A stretch of 64,000 nt of DNA, taken from positions 2,232,001 through 2,296,000 of the forward strand of contig AP018281.1 in NCBI GenBank assembly GCA_002368355.1. Direction: 5' to 3'. The notes beneath the pieces were generated by a model. That model did not search any database. It was not told the DNA's origin and saw only the letters and a program-made list of their open reading frames with translations. Shown here piece after piece: positions 1-9,331 of this stretch; positions within the stretch are counted from its first letter, which is position 1, and the number at the start of each line of letters is the position of its first letter. The translations under genes were made by a program, and so were the position numbers. This DNA comes from Chondrocystis sp. NIES-4102 (GTDB lineage Bacteria; Cyanobacteriota; Cyanobacteriia; Cyanobacteriales; Xenococcaceae).

Positions 1-449
1 AGACCATCGGAATGCTGAATATACTTATAAAAAAACTCTCGGTCGCGTTCTCTTAAATTTAATCTGGGACGAGCATCAGTACCTGCAAATATAGATGACG
101 GTTGACAAATATATGTACTCAATGAATCAGCATCAGTTTTAAGAAGCTCTCTTAATACAGCAAATAAAATTGTTAAAGTTGTTAACCTTTGTTGTCCATC
201 AATAACTTCAGAATCTGGTTTGTCACTCTGCTTAATTAAAACAATATTACCTAAAAAATAGGGAGATATTTTTTCAATATCTGTCGTCGATTTATCTCCC
301 AGTGCATCAATTAAATCTGTTAATAATTGTTCCGTTTGTTCAATTGTCCAAGCGTAGGGACGTTGATAATTAGGAATATTAAATATAAAATCGTCGCTGA
401 GTACCTTTTTAATAGGATAACCAGCCCCTGAAATTTCTATTGCTGCCAT
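1..449 (-). CDS. DUF262 (GmrSD N-terminal-like) protein, cut by window edge
   Basis: An ATG at 447-449 opens 149 codons that run off the left edge, so only the N-terminus is visible. It carries the DUF262 hallmarks YQRPYAW (residues 28-34) and DGQQRLTTL (residues 84-92), which belong to the ParB/Srx-like nucleotide-hydrolysing fold. In GmrSD-type IV restriction enzymes this domain powers cleavage of modified DNA by a C-terminal DUF1524 HNH domain; many other DUF262 proteins are uncharacterised. A role in DNA defence is therefore an inference from family. The missing C-terminus would decide it. Confidence 0.85.
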   Translation of the reverse strand, partial: MAAIEISGAGYPIKKVLSDDFIFNIPNYQRPYAWTIEQTEQLLTDLIDALGDKSTTDIEKISPYFLGNIVLIKQSDKPDSEVIDGQQRLTTLTILFAVLRELLKTDADSLSTYICQPSSIFAGTDARPRLNLRERDREFFYKYIQHSDG

Positions 450-600
450 GTTTTTTTTGAGAAATCTAAACTTCTTTGCGTCTATAAATAGATTTCCCAA
501 AATTAAATTTAACTAAACATCAATGTAGTAAATACTAGATACTTTTTGAGCTTCTTAGCTATTAGCTTTTAGCTTTAACTACTCCTACTACCAGACTCGT

Positions 601-650
601 TACTCTCATTGTCCCCTTGTGGGATTACTCTCATTGTCCCCTTGTGGGAT
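601..650. repeat. 25-bp perfect tandem duplication
   Basis: Two identical 25-base units beginning TACTCTCATTGTCCCC lie head to tail at 601-625 and 626-650. A 23-base stretch of the same unit occurs in inverted orientation at 5992-6014, so this is a dispersed repeat family and not only a local slip. Confidence 0.9.
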
Positions 651-668
651 TACTTTTTACTTCCCTAC

Positions 669-710
669 CTCCTGACTCCTGTCTCCTGACTCCTGTCTCC
701 TGACTCCTAA
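669..710. repeat. Heptanucleotide tandem repeat (STRR type)
   Basis: Six heptamers in a row alternate CTCCTGA and CTCCTGT, ending CTCCTAA. Short tandemly repeated heptanucleotides are known from cyanobacterial genomes as STRR sequences. The same units recur near 60350-60465 and 61400-61460. Confidence 0.9.
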
Positions 711-790
711 TATTAAGGTTTGGGAATAAGATAATTGTCAATTAATATTACCTACCCCCAGTCACCGTTTAACACTAATCCATATTTCAA

Positions 791-1183
791 TTACTTTTTA
801 GTAATTTTAGGACTAGGTTTGCTAGCACTTTTTCTACGGCTAGAACTATTATCTGTCTGATCACGACTGCTATCATCATCAGCTTTATTAGCTGTATCGT
901 CGTAAATATCCAAGAAGATTGACTGATTGTGAACTATGGCTGCGGTTTCAACAGTAGTTCTAATTGCTTGAATATTACGACCACCACGACCAAAAACCTT
1001 ACCGCGATCGCTCTGATCAAAAGCTACTCTGAGCCATATCTTTTTGTTATTCTGATTAACTTCAGAATTGATACATAGGGATTGAGGATCACTTAAAAAT
1101 GGTTCGATCAGAAAGCGTACTAATCTCTCATAATCGGGACTAGTAGCTGACTGATCGCCAGATAATGCGCTCTTACTTGGCAT
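791..1183 (-). CDS. khpA: KH-domain RNA-binding protein KhpA (YlqC family)
   Basis: Small RNA-binding protein of the KhpA/YlqC family. A single KH domain carries the GxxG loop as GRGG, followed by NIQAIRT. The last 30 or so residues are a Ser/Lys/Asp-rich tail, probably disordered. The ATG at 1183 is chosen; a TTG at 1195 in the same frame would add four residues. It overlaps the end of rpsP by 11 bases and so is probably translationally coupled. The ffh-rpsP-khpA order matches the ffh-rpsP-ylqC order of Bacillus, which supports the assignment. In other bacteria KhpA pairs with KhpB and affects RNA processing and cell shape; that role here is inference. Confidence 0.88.
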   Translation of the reverse strand: MPSKSALSGDQSATSPDYERLVRFLIEPFLSDPQSLCINSEVNQNNKKIWLRVAFDQSDRGKVFGRGGRNIQAIRTTVETAAIVHNQSIFLDIYDDTANKADDDSSRDQTDNSSSRRKSASKPSPKITKK

Positions 1184-1424
1184 GAACTTGATCAAAAACT
1201 TGAGCTTTTTTGAGAATATTGCTAACAGTTTCGCTAGGTTGCGCTCCTTGTTCTAGTCGTTTAACGATAGCAGGTACATTGAGTCTAGTCTCATCGGTTC
1301 TAGGATTATAGAATCCTAATTCTTCAATGGGGTGACCATCTCTGCGAGTTTTGCTTTCGATCGCCACGATTCGATAGCTCACTTCTCTTTTTTTACCAAA
1401 ACGCTTTAAACGTAATTTAATCAT
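1173..1424 (-). CDS. rpsP: 30S ribosomal protein S16
   Basis: Ribosomal protein S16, a small-subunit assembly protein that binds 16S rRNA. The 83-residue length and the N-terminus [18 protein letters not shown] with the later GFYNPRT motif are typical. It lies 76 bases downstream of ffh and overlaps khpA by 11 bases, so the three genes very likely form one operon read from ffh to khpA. Confidence 0.98.
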   Translation of the reverse strand: MIKLRLKRFGKKREVSYRIVAIESKTRRDGHPIEELGFYNPRTDETRLNVPAIVKRLEQGAQPSETVSNILKKAQVFDQVHAK

Positions 1425-1500
1425 AGGTTATTCAAATTTGTTCTTTACGATTGTAATCTATCTAATTTTTCTTTAGGGTATAGTCAGACAATCTATTAGT

Positions 1501-2949
1501 TTACAATGTTCCAAAGCCTTTTTTCTTTTTCTTTTTCTTTTTAGTGCCACCCATTCCAGGCATTCCCATTCCAGGCATTCCCATCCCAGGCATTCCCATC
1601 CCAGGCATTCCCATCCCAGGCATCCCCATCCCAGGCATTCCCATCCCAGGCATTCCTCGACCCATATTCTGCATCATTGAGCGCATTTTAGTAAAGTCTT
1701 GGACTAACTTAGACACATCTTTTTCATCAAATCCTGAACCCTTGGCGACTCGACGACGACGACTAGGAGATTGGGCGAGTAATTCGGGATTGCTTTTTTC
1801 ATCTTTAGTCATGGAGTTAATCATCGACTCAGTACGTTTTAACTGGGTTTCTCCCTTAGCTAAATCTGCACTGCTAATTTTTCCCATCCCAGGAATTAAT
1901 TTAAGAACTCCCCCTAAAGATCCCATATTCTTAAGTAGGCGCATTTGTTTAACAAAGTCGTTAAAGTCAAATTTTGCCTCCATGATTTTAGACTGCATCT
2001 TTTCGACATCAGCTAAATCTAATTCCTCTTGGGCTTTTTCTACTAAAGTTAGGATATCGCCCATATTTAAAATACGGGATGCTAGACGATCTGGATAGAA
2101 AGGTTCTAAAGCCTCAACTTTTTCTCCCACCCCAACAAATTTGATCGGTTGTCCTGATACTTGTCGGACGGATAAAGCTGCACCACCACGACTATCACCG
2201 TCTAACTTGGTTAGAATTGCGCCTGTAATGCCAATTTGGTTATGGAAAGTATAGGTTAGGTTAGCTGCTTCTTGACCTGTCATAGCGTCAACTACGAGCA
2301 AGATCTCATCAGGGTTAATGCTATCTTTGATGCGGGATAATTCTCCCATCATCTCTTCGTCAATTTGTAGTCGCCCTGCGGTATCGACAATAACGGTATC
2401 TACTCCCAATTCTTTACCCTTGGCAATACCTTGTTTGGCGATGTCCACTGGGTTAGCATCTGTTCCCATTTCAAATACAGGTACATTAATCTGCTTACCC
2501 AAAGTGAGTAACTGATCGATCGCTGCGGGACGATATACGTCTGTACCCACCATCAAACACGAACGCTGTTGTTTACGCAGATATAAAGCTAATTTGGCTG
2601 TGGCGGTGGTTTTTCCTGTACCTTGTAACCCAGCCATCAAGATTACAGTGGGTGGCTTGTCTGCTTGGGCTAGAGGAACATTACTCTCTCCCATGACTTT
2701 AACCAGTTCATCGTAGACTATTTTGATAAACTGTTGACCTGGGTTTACCCCTGTAATTACTCCCTCTCCTAATGCTTTTTTTTCTACATCGGCAATAAAA
2801 GCTTGGACTACTTGAAGGTTAACATCTGCTGCTAACAGCGCACGTCTTACTTCTTTGAGGGTATCTTGTATATTGGCTTTGGTTATTTTATTCTGACCGC
2901 GTATTTTTTTCCACGCTTCATCTAATTTTTCTGCTAGAGCATCAAACAT
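1501..2949 (-). CDS. ffh: Signal recognition particle GTPase Ffh (SRP54)
   Basis: Ffh binds SRP RNA and signal sequences and with FtsY delivers nascent membrane proteins to the translocon. The N domain (about 1-95) is followed by the G domain with P-loop GLQGTGKTT (107-115) and DTAGR (189-193), then the methionine-rich M domain (about 300-440). The C-terminus is unusual: a run of GMPGM units followed by eight lysines. At DNA level this is a 15-bp minisatellite (1561-1650). Length (482) is otherwise normal. First gene of the ffh-rpsP-khpA operon. Confidence 0.97.
   Translation of the reverse strand: MFDALAEKLDEAWKKIRGQNKITKANIQDTLKEVRRALLAADVNLQVVQAFIADVEKKALGEGVITGVNPGQQFIKIVYDELVKVMGESNVPLAQADKPPTVILMAGLQGTGKTTATAKLALYLRKQQRSCLMVGTDVYRPAAIDQLLTLGKQINVPVFEMGTDANPVDIAKQGIAKGKELGVDTVIVDTAGRLQIDEEMMGELSRIKDSINPDEILLVVDAMTGQEAANLTYTFHNQIGITGAILTKLDGDSRGGAALSVRQVSGQPIKFVGVGEKVEALEPFYPDRLASRILNMGDILTLVEKAQEELDLADVEKMQSKIMEAKFDFNDFVKQMRLLKNMGSLGGVLKLIPGMGKISSADLAKGETQLKRTESMINSMTKDEKSNPELLAQSPSRRRRVAKGSGFDEKDVSKLVQDFTKMRSMMQNMGRGMPGMGMPGMGMPGMGMPGMGMPGMGMPGMGMPGMGGTKKKKKKKKGFGTL
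1561..1650. repeat. 15-bp coding minisatellite in the ffh C-terminus
   Basis: Six consecutive 15-base units of the type CATTCCCATCCCAGG (plus strand) encode the GMPGM repeats of Ffh, with partial units at both ends. Units differ by single bases (positions within 1561-1575 and 1621-1635), so copy number could vary between strains without shifting the frame. Confidence 0.95.
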
Positions 2950-3072
2950 AATAATATTTCTTGGTATTTATTTTTATTATTACTTCAACTATAAAGTTAA
3001 ATAAACTCAAAATGTTTAGCTAAAAGAATAACTCAAGAGCGATCGCTCTACTTGATTTTGATAAGTAATTAT

Positions 3073-4806
3073 TTAGAAACCTTGAGCCGATCCCGCAGGA
3101 CGACGCAGATCTTGCCCCCCAACGAAACCATTTTTTTCTACTGCTAGTGATTCGGCTGCACCCCACTGTCTGAAAGGCATAATTTTATAACCCATAGCGG
3201 TTAGTTCTTTTACTTGCTCTTTGGTTAAGGCAGATGGTTCACTCAACACAACATTTGGTTGTCCTTGATAGTGGATTTTGGGGGTGTTAACTGCTTGATT
3301 TATATTTTTGCCTTCGTCGATGACACCTAAGATTACATTTAAGACGGTTGTGGGGATAGTTGAACCCCCTGGGCTTCCAGTTACCATAGTAACTTGATCA
3401 TTCTTTTTCACGATCGCTGGTGTCATGGAACTTGCAGGGCGTTTTTGGGGTTCGATCCGATTGGCATTTCCTTGTATTAAGCCAAATTGATTAGGTTTTC
3501 CAGCAATAGTAGTAAAATCGTCCATTTCATTATTGAGAATAATCCCAGTCTCTGGCGCAACCACCCCTGCACCGAAATAGGAATTGATTGTATAAGTAAC
3601 AGCTACAGCATTTCCCCAGCGATCGATCACTGAATAATGGGTGGTGTTTTGCCCTTCTGGTTCTGTAGTATGGAATCCTACGGTTTTAGGTTCTATTGCG
3701 CGATCGCCTATTTGGGATCTTAATTCTGCACCATATTCTTTAGCGATTAATTTATCTACAGGTACAGAAACAAAGTTAGGATCGCCTAAATATTTATTGC
3801 GATCGCGATAGGCAAATAACATGGCTGCTAAACGTCTATGTATCTGTTGGGTAGATTTTTCTCTACTTTGGGGATATCCTTCTAAAATACTGAGCATTTG
3901 ACATAGGGTACTACCTCCTCCTGGTGGTGGTGTAGTCAGGATTTCATAGTCGCGATAGGTACAAGATAGCGGGGGTTTAGCTTCTATTTGGTAATTAGTA
4001 AAATCTTCTTTGGTAAAAATCCCACCATTTTCTTGACTGGCTTGCACTAACTTTTGAGCAATAGCCCCTTGATAAAATACTGATTCTCCCTTAAGGGATA
4101 TTTGTTTTAGTGTGTTGGCTAAATCTTCTTGAATCAAGCGATCGCCAATCTGATAATCTTGATTATTATTTTTAAAAATACTTGCTATTTCTGGATCATC
4201 GGCGAATTTTTTTTTGCTTTGTTGCAGAATTTCTATATCCCCAGCCTTTAAAATATAACCCTCTTCGGCTAGAGCGATCGCACCCTCCATAACTTTATTT
4301 CTGGGTAAACTACCAAAATTAGCTAAAGCATATTCTAACCCTTTAACTGTCCCTGGAATAGCTACGGATAAATAACCCTGTTGGGATGCTTCCTCAGATT
4401 TACCAACATACATATCAGCAGTTGCTTGCAGTGGTGCTGTTTCGCGAAAGTTGAGAAATATTTCCTCTCCATCCGCTTGATTAATTACCATAAAGCCCCC
4501 ACCGCCTATATTACCACAACAGGGATCGACCACTGCTAAGGCATATCCTACGCCAACCGCAGCATCAACGGCGTTTCCCCCTTGTTTGAGAATTTCTACA
4601 CCCACAGCAGTAGCTAAATGTTGCGAAGATACTACCATTCCCTGAGTACTAGTAATTATTTGAGGATCAGATTGATTGGAAGATTTACTAAGTAAGCTGC
4701 TTGCACTCTCATTAGCGTGGCTATTCTTAATAATTGTGGTTGTGCCTAATATTAGTAGAGCGATCGCAGTTATCTTAAGTTTGCCGATTTTTTTTATACT
4801 GATCAC
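3073..4806 (-). CDS. ggt: Gamma-glutamyltransferase (glutathione hydrolase)
   Basis: Splits or transfers the gamma-glutamyl group of glutathione, normally in the periplasm. A hydrophobic stretch at residues 10-22 after a lysine-rich start fits a signal peptide. The self-processing site is the TTHYSV motif, with Thr388 as the expected nucleophile that becomes the N-terminus of the small subunit. PGGGST (295-300) and GSPGGS are further family motifs. Full length at 577 residues. The start is GTG at 4806 and no clear Shine-Dalgarno is visible. It stands alone on this strand; the next gene, a GST, is divergent and about 480 bases away. Confidence 0.93.
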   Translation of the reverse strand: MISIKKIGKLKITAIALLILGTTTIIKNSHANESASSLLSKSSNQSDPQIITSTQGMVVSSQHLATAVGVEILKQGGNAVDAAVGVGYALAVVDPCCGNIGGGGFMVINQADGEEIFLNFRETAPLQATADMYVGKSEEASQQGYLSVAIPGTVKGLEYALANFGSLPRNKVMEGAIALAEEGYILKAGDIEILQQSKKKFADDPEIASIFKNNNQDYQIGDRLIQEDLANTLKQISLKGESVFYQGAIAQKLVQASQENGGIFTKEDFTNYQIEAKPPLSCTYRDYEILTTPPPGGGSTLCQMLSILEGYPQSREKSTQQIHRRLAAMLFAYRDRNKYLGDPNFVSVPVDKLIAKEYGAELRSQIGDRAIEPKTVGFHTTEPEGQNTTHYSVIDRWGNAVAVTYTINSYFGAGVVAPETGIILNNEMDDFTTIAGKPNQFGLIQGNANRIEPQKRPASSMTPAIVKKNDQVTMVTGSPGGSTIPTTVLNVILGVIDEGKNINQAVNTPKIHYQGQPNVVLSEPSALTKEQVKELTAMGYKIMPFRQWGAAESLAVEKNGFVGGQDLRRPAGSAQGF

Positions 4807-5288
4807 GTTTAGTTGATTTATTGTCTTTTTTTAAGCTTATTTTTGCATATTTAAGTTGCTTTTTTCTCTTGCAGGTTTTTAAGATAAACAGTTATGATGC
4901 AATGGTTTTTATTTTGGTTTAATTAATTTCGATTTTATTGATAATCCCATCATAAAAAGCGTTCAATATAATCACATATATAAAATTTAGTATTTATAAA
5001 ATTATTTGTTTCTTAATATAAAGGTGATAGTTTTATTGAACACGCATTTAATTTAATCATGCTTGGATAAGTGATATATCAAATTGTTTTATATTTAAAA
5101 ATATATTCTTATCCTGTCAACCAGTAAATTATATTTAATAATAGTTGTTATGTCTATTTTACTTTAATAAAATTAGATATAATATCTCATGATAGAAAAA
5201 TCGAAATGTAAAATACTATTAATAAACTTATTAATTATAATTACTAGATATAAACTGGATAATAGACAATTCTATATTAAACATAATT
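4807..5288. other. AT-rich divergent intergenic region
   Basis: The gap between divergent ggt and the GST gene is very AT-rich and has no credible gene. A TATAAT at 5178-5183, inside the near-palindrome GATATAATATC, could be a -10 element for the GST gene about 105 bases downstream, but I see no good -35. Nothing else is recognisable. Confidence 0.5.
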
Positions 5289-5939
5289 ATGCTCAAACTA
5301 TACCACGACCCATTATCATTTAATTCTCGCCGTGTTTGGGTAACTTTGTTAGAAAAAGAATTAGAGTTTGAATTAATCCATTTAAAATTAGATCAAGGGG
5401 AACAATTAAAGCCAGATTTTCTAGCAATTAATCCTTTCCATCACATCCCAACCTTAGTAGATGATAACTTTAATGTAATTGAATCCCTAGCAATTTTAGA
5501 TTATTTAGATAACAAATATCCTACACCCAAAATGTTACCTGATAACCCTCAAGATTTAGCAATTGTGAGGATGGTACAAGCAACCACAGCTAACGAATTA
5601 GCACCAACGATGATGTCATTAGCTCCAGTCATTTTAGATTTACCCGTAAAAGATGCTGAAAAGATTACTAGGGCAGAAGAAAAAGTGTCAATAGTACTTA
5701 AGTTTTTTGAAAATTTATTAGACGATCGCGATTTTTTTGGCAGCAATACTATTACTTTAGCAGAACCAGTGGCTGGTACAATTATTCCCTGGTTAACAAA
5801 AACTAATATATCTCTCTCTGATTATCCTAAATTAAATGCTTGGTGCAATCGTTTATTGGCTCGTAAAGCTTGGCAACTTACTAAAGAAACTCCCGAAGCG
5901 ATCGCAGATTTTAAAGCTAGATTAGGAGGTAATAGGTAG
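5289..5939 (+). CDS. Glutathione S-transferase family protein
   Basis: Two-domain GST fold: an N-terminal thioredoxin-like domain (about 1-78) beginning MLKLYHDPLSFNSRRV, with the cis-proline motif in HHIPTLVDD and the glutathione-binding ES in VIESLAILDYL, then an all-helical C-terminal domain. The serine in PLSFNSRR is a candidate catalytic Ser, as in theta/beta-like bacterial GSTs. Substrate unknown. At 216 residues it is full length. A run of heptamer repeats begins just after its stop codon. Confidence 0.88.
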   Translation: MLKLYHDPLSFNSRRVWVTLLEKELEFELIHLKLDQGEQLKPDFLAINPFHHIPTLVDDNFNVIESLAILDYLDNKYPTPKMLPDNPQDLAIVRMVQATTANELAPTMMSLAPVILDLPVKDAEKITRAEEKVSIVLKFFENLLDDRDFFGSNTITLAEPVAGTIIPWLTKTNISLSDYPKLNAWCNRLLARKAWQLTKETPEAIADFKARLGGNR

Positions 5940-5950
5940 TGGGGGTTTGG

Positions 5951-6014
5951 GTAGTAGGTAGTAGGTAATAGGTAATAAGTAATAAGTAATAAGTAATCCC
6001 ACAAGGGGACAATG
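5951..6014. repeat. GTAATAA/GTAGTAG heptamer array plus inverted copy of the 601-650 unit
   Basis: About 6.7 heptamers (GTAGTAG twice, GTAATAG, GTAATAA three times, then partial) cover 5951-5997. They run into AGTAATCCCACAAGGGGACA (from 5992), whose 23 bases through 6014 are the exact inverse of the repeat unit at 601-650. The array sits between the GST and helicase genes. Confidence 0.9.
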
Positions 6015-6072
6015 TAGGTAGGAGAAGCTAAGAGCTAAGAAGCTAAAAAGCCAATTGATATAAAATAATAAT

Positions 6073-9000
6073 ATGGTGGAGCGTAATAATTACTTAACCC
6101 CCCAGCAAGAGACAGCAGCCTACGCGCCTTGTAGTGTGGTGATTACGGCAGGGGCAGGCACAGGTAAAACTCATATGTTGGCGGAAAGATATCTGTATTA
6201 TCTAGAGCAAAGAAATTATTCGCCCTTGGAGATAGTTGCAGTTACCTTTACAGAAAAAGCAGCAGCAGAATTGCGATCGCGCATCAGGGCTTTGGTTAGT
6301 GATCATTTACCCCAGCGTTTGGATCTTTTGGCAGAGTTGGAAGCAGCACAAATTAGTACTATCCATGCTTTAGCTGCACGCATTTGTTATGAGCATTTTC
6401 AAATACTTAATTTACCTGCGGATTTTCAGATTTTGGAGGATTTGGAGGGTGCAATCTGGTTAAATGAGTCTCTACGTAAGGCAATAGCGCAATTGTCACC
6501 AGATATATGGCAATCTATTCCTTATTCGCTTCTAAAAGAGATTTTACAGCAGTTATTGGCAGATCCTTACACGGCTAGATTAGCTTTGGCGCAGGATGGT
6601 AAGGATTGGCGTAAGTTAATTTTTAAAGCTCGTATTGAAGTAATTAAAGCACTGATTGATGATCCTATTTGGCAGTCTACTTGGCTTACTTTACAACAGC
6701 ATCAAGGAAAAGCAGGGGATAAATTAGAAGTAATTCGTAACTCTGTAATTGAAGCTATGGAGGATTTGGAATCTGGATTAAATATTGATCAAGCAATCGC
6801 AATTATATGTCAAGTTAAGCTGAATGTAGGTAGTGCTAAAAATTGGCAAAATGACGGGTTGAAAATAGTTAGATCTGCTTTAGCCAGTCTGCGCGATCGC
6901 TTAAAAGAAGTTGTTGGCAAAGGATTACTTAATGGAGAATTAACTACGGTAGATCAAGAGTTGCAATCCTTATTACCTATGATTCGCAAGGCTTATCAGT
7001 CAGTATCAACCTATTTAAGTCGCTTAAAATTACAGAAAAAAGTTTTAACTTTTAGCGATCTGGAAATATACGCCCTGCAAGCTATAAATCAGCCCTCAGT
7101 TCAAAAGTACTATAAAAAAAGATGGCAAATATTTTTAGTAGACGAGTTTCAGGATACTAATGCTACTCAAGGAGAAATATTGAGTGTTTTAACCACAGCA
7201 GCAGAATTAACTATTGTGGGGGATATTAAACAAGCCATTTATGGTTTTCGACGAGCAGATATTGAGGTTTTTGGGCAGTTTCGCGATCGCATTCTCTCTA
7301 ACGGGGGGAAAGAGGTAATTCTGAGTACTAGTTTTCGCACCCATCAAGCTTTAATTAATCTTTTAAATCAAATCTTTGCACCTTTATTAGGGGAAAATAA
7401 ACAGGATTTGGCTGCTGCACGCTCAGAAATAGCAGATGGTAATTATTTAGAAGTAATCACGGTTGGGGAGGGATTAGGGGATGATGAGCAGTCTACATCT
7501 GACAAGCCCAACAGAGACGAAGCTCAACGCACCGAAGCATTTTATTTAGCTCAAAAAATTCAGCAACTGCTAGATAATAAAACTCCTGTGTTGGATAAAC
7601 AAACTAAACAACTTCGTCCTGTGCAACCCAAGGATATTGCCATACTTACCCATACCTGGCAACCTTTAACTGTATACGGTGATGCTTTAGCTGCAAGAGG
7701 AATTCCTTTTATCCCAGGCGGTGGGGGAAATCTATTAGAGACAAGGGAAGCCAAGGACGGGGTTGCATTATTAAGGTTTTTAGCTAATCCTTTGGATGAT
7801 CTGGCTTTGGTTGCAGTTTTGAGAAGTCCCTTTTTTACAATTAGCGATCGCTTATTATATGAATTTCGTTTAGGTTTTACACAAGATCAATCAGATATTT
7901 GTTGGTGGGATATTTTAGTAAATACCCAGTTGTCGGAATTTGAACATCCTGTAAATGTATTAAAACAGCTATTAAAATACAGTCAAGCCGAAACACCTAG
8001 TCGTTTATTACAAATCGGCGATCGCTTAACAGGATATACCGCCGTCATAGCTAATTTAGCAGGTGCTGAACGTAGAATGGCAGATTGGCAAGGGTTTCAA
8101 GGGTTGGTTAAAGATCTACAACAAGAAACCCATGATTTATTTGGGGTGGTGCGTCGTCTTAAAGGGTTGGTTGAGCAACAGGTAGCTATACCACGTCCTT
8201 TATTGGGAAATAATAATGGTGTTGCCTTAATGACTATTTATGCTGCTAAAGGGTTGGAATGGTGTGTAGTAATTGTGGCAGATCTTAGTAAAAAACGTGC
8301 TACATCTAATTCTAAGGTGCTGTTTGATGCAAAGTTAGGCATGGCAATAGAAATTAAACACCCGACTACAGGCGAAACTTTAAAACCATTTTTATATAAT
8401 TGGCTAAAATACGAGCAGGAGCGAAAAGAGCAAGCGGAAGCTATTAGAATTTTATATGTCGCTTTAACTAGAGCCAGAGACTATCTTATTTTAAGTGCTG
8501 GTCAAGCGGATAAAGGGGAACTAACGTACTTACAAAGAGGTTTGATGGCTGCGAATATTGAACCTATAACCATTCCCTATAGTGCAACTAAAGCTATATT
8601 TCCTCACCCTCCAACGCCGATAAAAACCGAAAATTTACCCCCATTACTAATTAATAGCATTGGTTCAGGACTCTGGGAACTACCCGTAACCGCCTTAACA
8701 GACTATGCTCGCTGTCCACAAAGGTTTAAACTACGTTATATAGAAGGACATCCAGGTTTAGGATCAGGATTAGCCTATGGAATGCAACTAGGAATTTTGG
8801 TACATAAAGCATTAGAATACAATATTACTAAAGCTCAGGATTTAATACCATTTATTGAAGGAGAGTGGGAACAAGAAATGATTACCCAAGCTCTCGCCCT
8901 AGCTCGTAAATTCTTTCAATTGCCCATATATCAGCATTTTCGCCAAACCGCCGTCGCCAAAGAACAACAAATCAACTTAAAAATTAACCAGATTACCTTT

Positions 9001-9309
9001 AAAGGAGTTATCGATCTGGTGGGGGATGACTGGGTATTAGATTACAAAAGCGATCGCTCATTACAACCCGAAGATCACCGTTTTCAACTTTGGGTATATG
9101 CTCAAGCAATGGAATATCCCCAAGCCTATATAGCCTATTTACGTCACGACTATCTACATGAATTTAATAGTCAAGATTTAAAGGCGATCGCTCCAGAAGT
9201 TGATTTTACTGCACAACAAATCTATCTCGGTAACTATATTGCTACCCCCCAGATCCAAAAATGCGCTGTTTGCCCTTATATTGCCTTCTGTGACGACGCT
9301 ATGATTTAG
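6073..9309 (+). CDS. UvrD/RecB-family helicase-nuclease with Fe-S nuclease domain (AddA/RecB-like)
   Basis: Superfamily 1A helicase fused to a PD-(D/E)XK nuclease, likely acting on double-strand DNA ends. Walker A GAGTGKT is at 27-33, motif Ia VTFTEKAAAEL follows, Walker B is VDEFQDTN at 356-363, motif III GDIKQAIYGFR, motif V YAAKGLEW and motif VI VALTRARD. The nuclease core is GVIDLV (Asp981) and DYK (Asp990, Lys992). Cys881 together with Cys1064, Cys1067 and Cys1073 (CX2CX5C) match the iron-sulphur staple of AddB and Cas4. No AddB partner gene lies next to it. Its start is preceded by a repeat-rich gap. Confidence 0.92.
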   Translation: MVERNNYLTPQQETAAYAPCSVVITAGAGTGKTHMLAERYLYYLEQRNYSPLEIVAVTFTEKAAAELRSRIRALVSDHLPQRLDLLAELEAAQISTIHALAARICYEHFQILNLPADFQILEDLEGAIWLNESLRKAIAQLSPDIWQSIPYSLLKEILQQLLADPYTARLALAQDGKDWRKLIFKARIEVIKALIDDPIWQSTWLTLQQHQGKAGDKLEVIRNSVIEAMEDLESGLNIDQAIAIICQVKLNVGSAKNWQNDGLKIVRSALASLRDRLKEVVGKGLLNGELTTVDQELQSLLPMIRKAYQSVSTYLSRLKLQKKVLTFSDLEIYALQAINQPSVQKYYKKRWQIFLVDEFQDTNATQGEILSVLTTAAELTIVGDIKQAIYGFRRADIEVFGQFRDRILSNGGKEVILSTSFRTHQALINLLNQIFAPLLGENKQDLAAARSEIADGNYLEVITVGEGLGDDEQSTSDKPNRDEAQRTEAFYLAQKIQQLLDNKTPVLDKQTKQLRPVQPKDIAILTHTWQPLTVYGDALAARGIPFIPGGGGNLLETREAKDGVALLRFLANPLDDLALVAVLRSPFFTISDRLLYEFRLGFTQDQSDICWWDILVNTQLSEFEHPVNVLKQLLKYSQAETPSRLLQIGDRLTGYTAVIANLAGAERRMADWQGFQGLVKDLQQETHDLFGVVRRLKGLVEQQVAIPRPLLGNNNGVALMTIYAAKGLEWCVVIVADLSKKRATSNSKVLFDAKLGMAIEIKHPTTGETLKPFLYNWLKYEQERKEQAEAIRILYVALTRARDYLILSAGQADKGELTYLQRGLMAANIEPITIPYSATKAIFPHPPTPIKTENLPPLLINSIGSGLWELPVTALTDYARCPQRFKLRYIEGHPGLGSGLAYGMQLGILVHKALEYNITKAQDLIPFIEGEWEQEMITQALALARKFFQLPIYQHFRQTAVAKEQQINLKINQITFKGVIDLVGDDWVLDYKSDRSLQPEDHRFQLWVYAQAMEYPQAYIAYLRHDYLHEFNSQDLKAIAPEVDFTAQQIYLGNYIATPQIQKCAVCPYIAFCDDAMI

Positions 9310-9331
9310 ATATATTTAGAATTTATTTTAA

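Larger units (their letters stand above)
450..790. other. Repeat-bearing intergenic gap
   Basis: The gap separates the DUF262 gene from khpA. It has no credible reading frame. It contains two tandem repeats listed separately (601-650 and 669-710) and a short run of TTAGCT-type heptamers near 558-577 like those in other gaps of this window. Confidence 0.7.

Noticed and set aside
1544-2098. Long plus-strand frame opposite ffh encoding GIPIPGIP repeats
   Set aside because: It is the antisense image of the Ffh minisatellite; the minus-strand protein is a clear Ffh.
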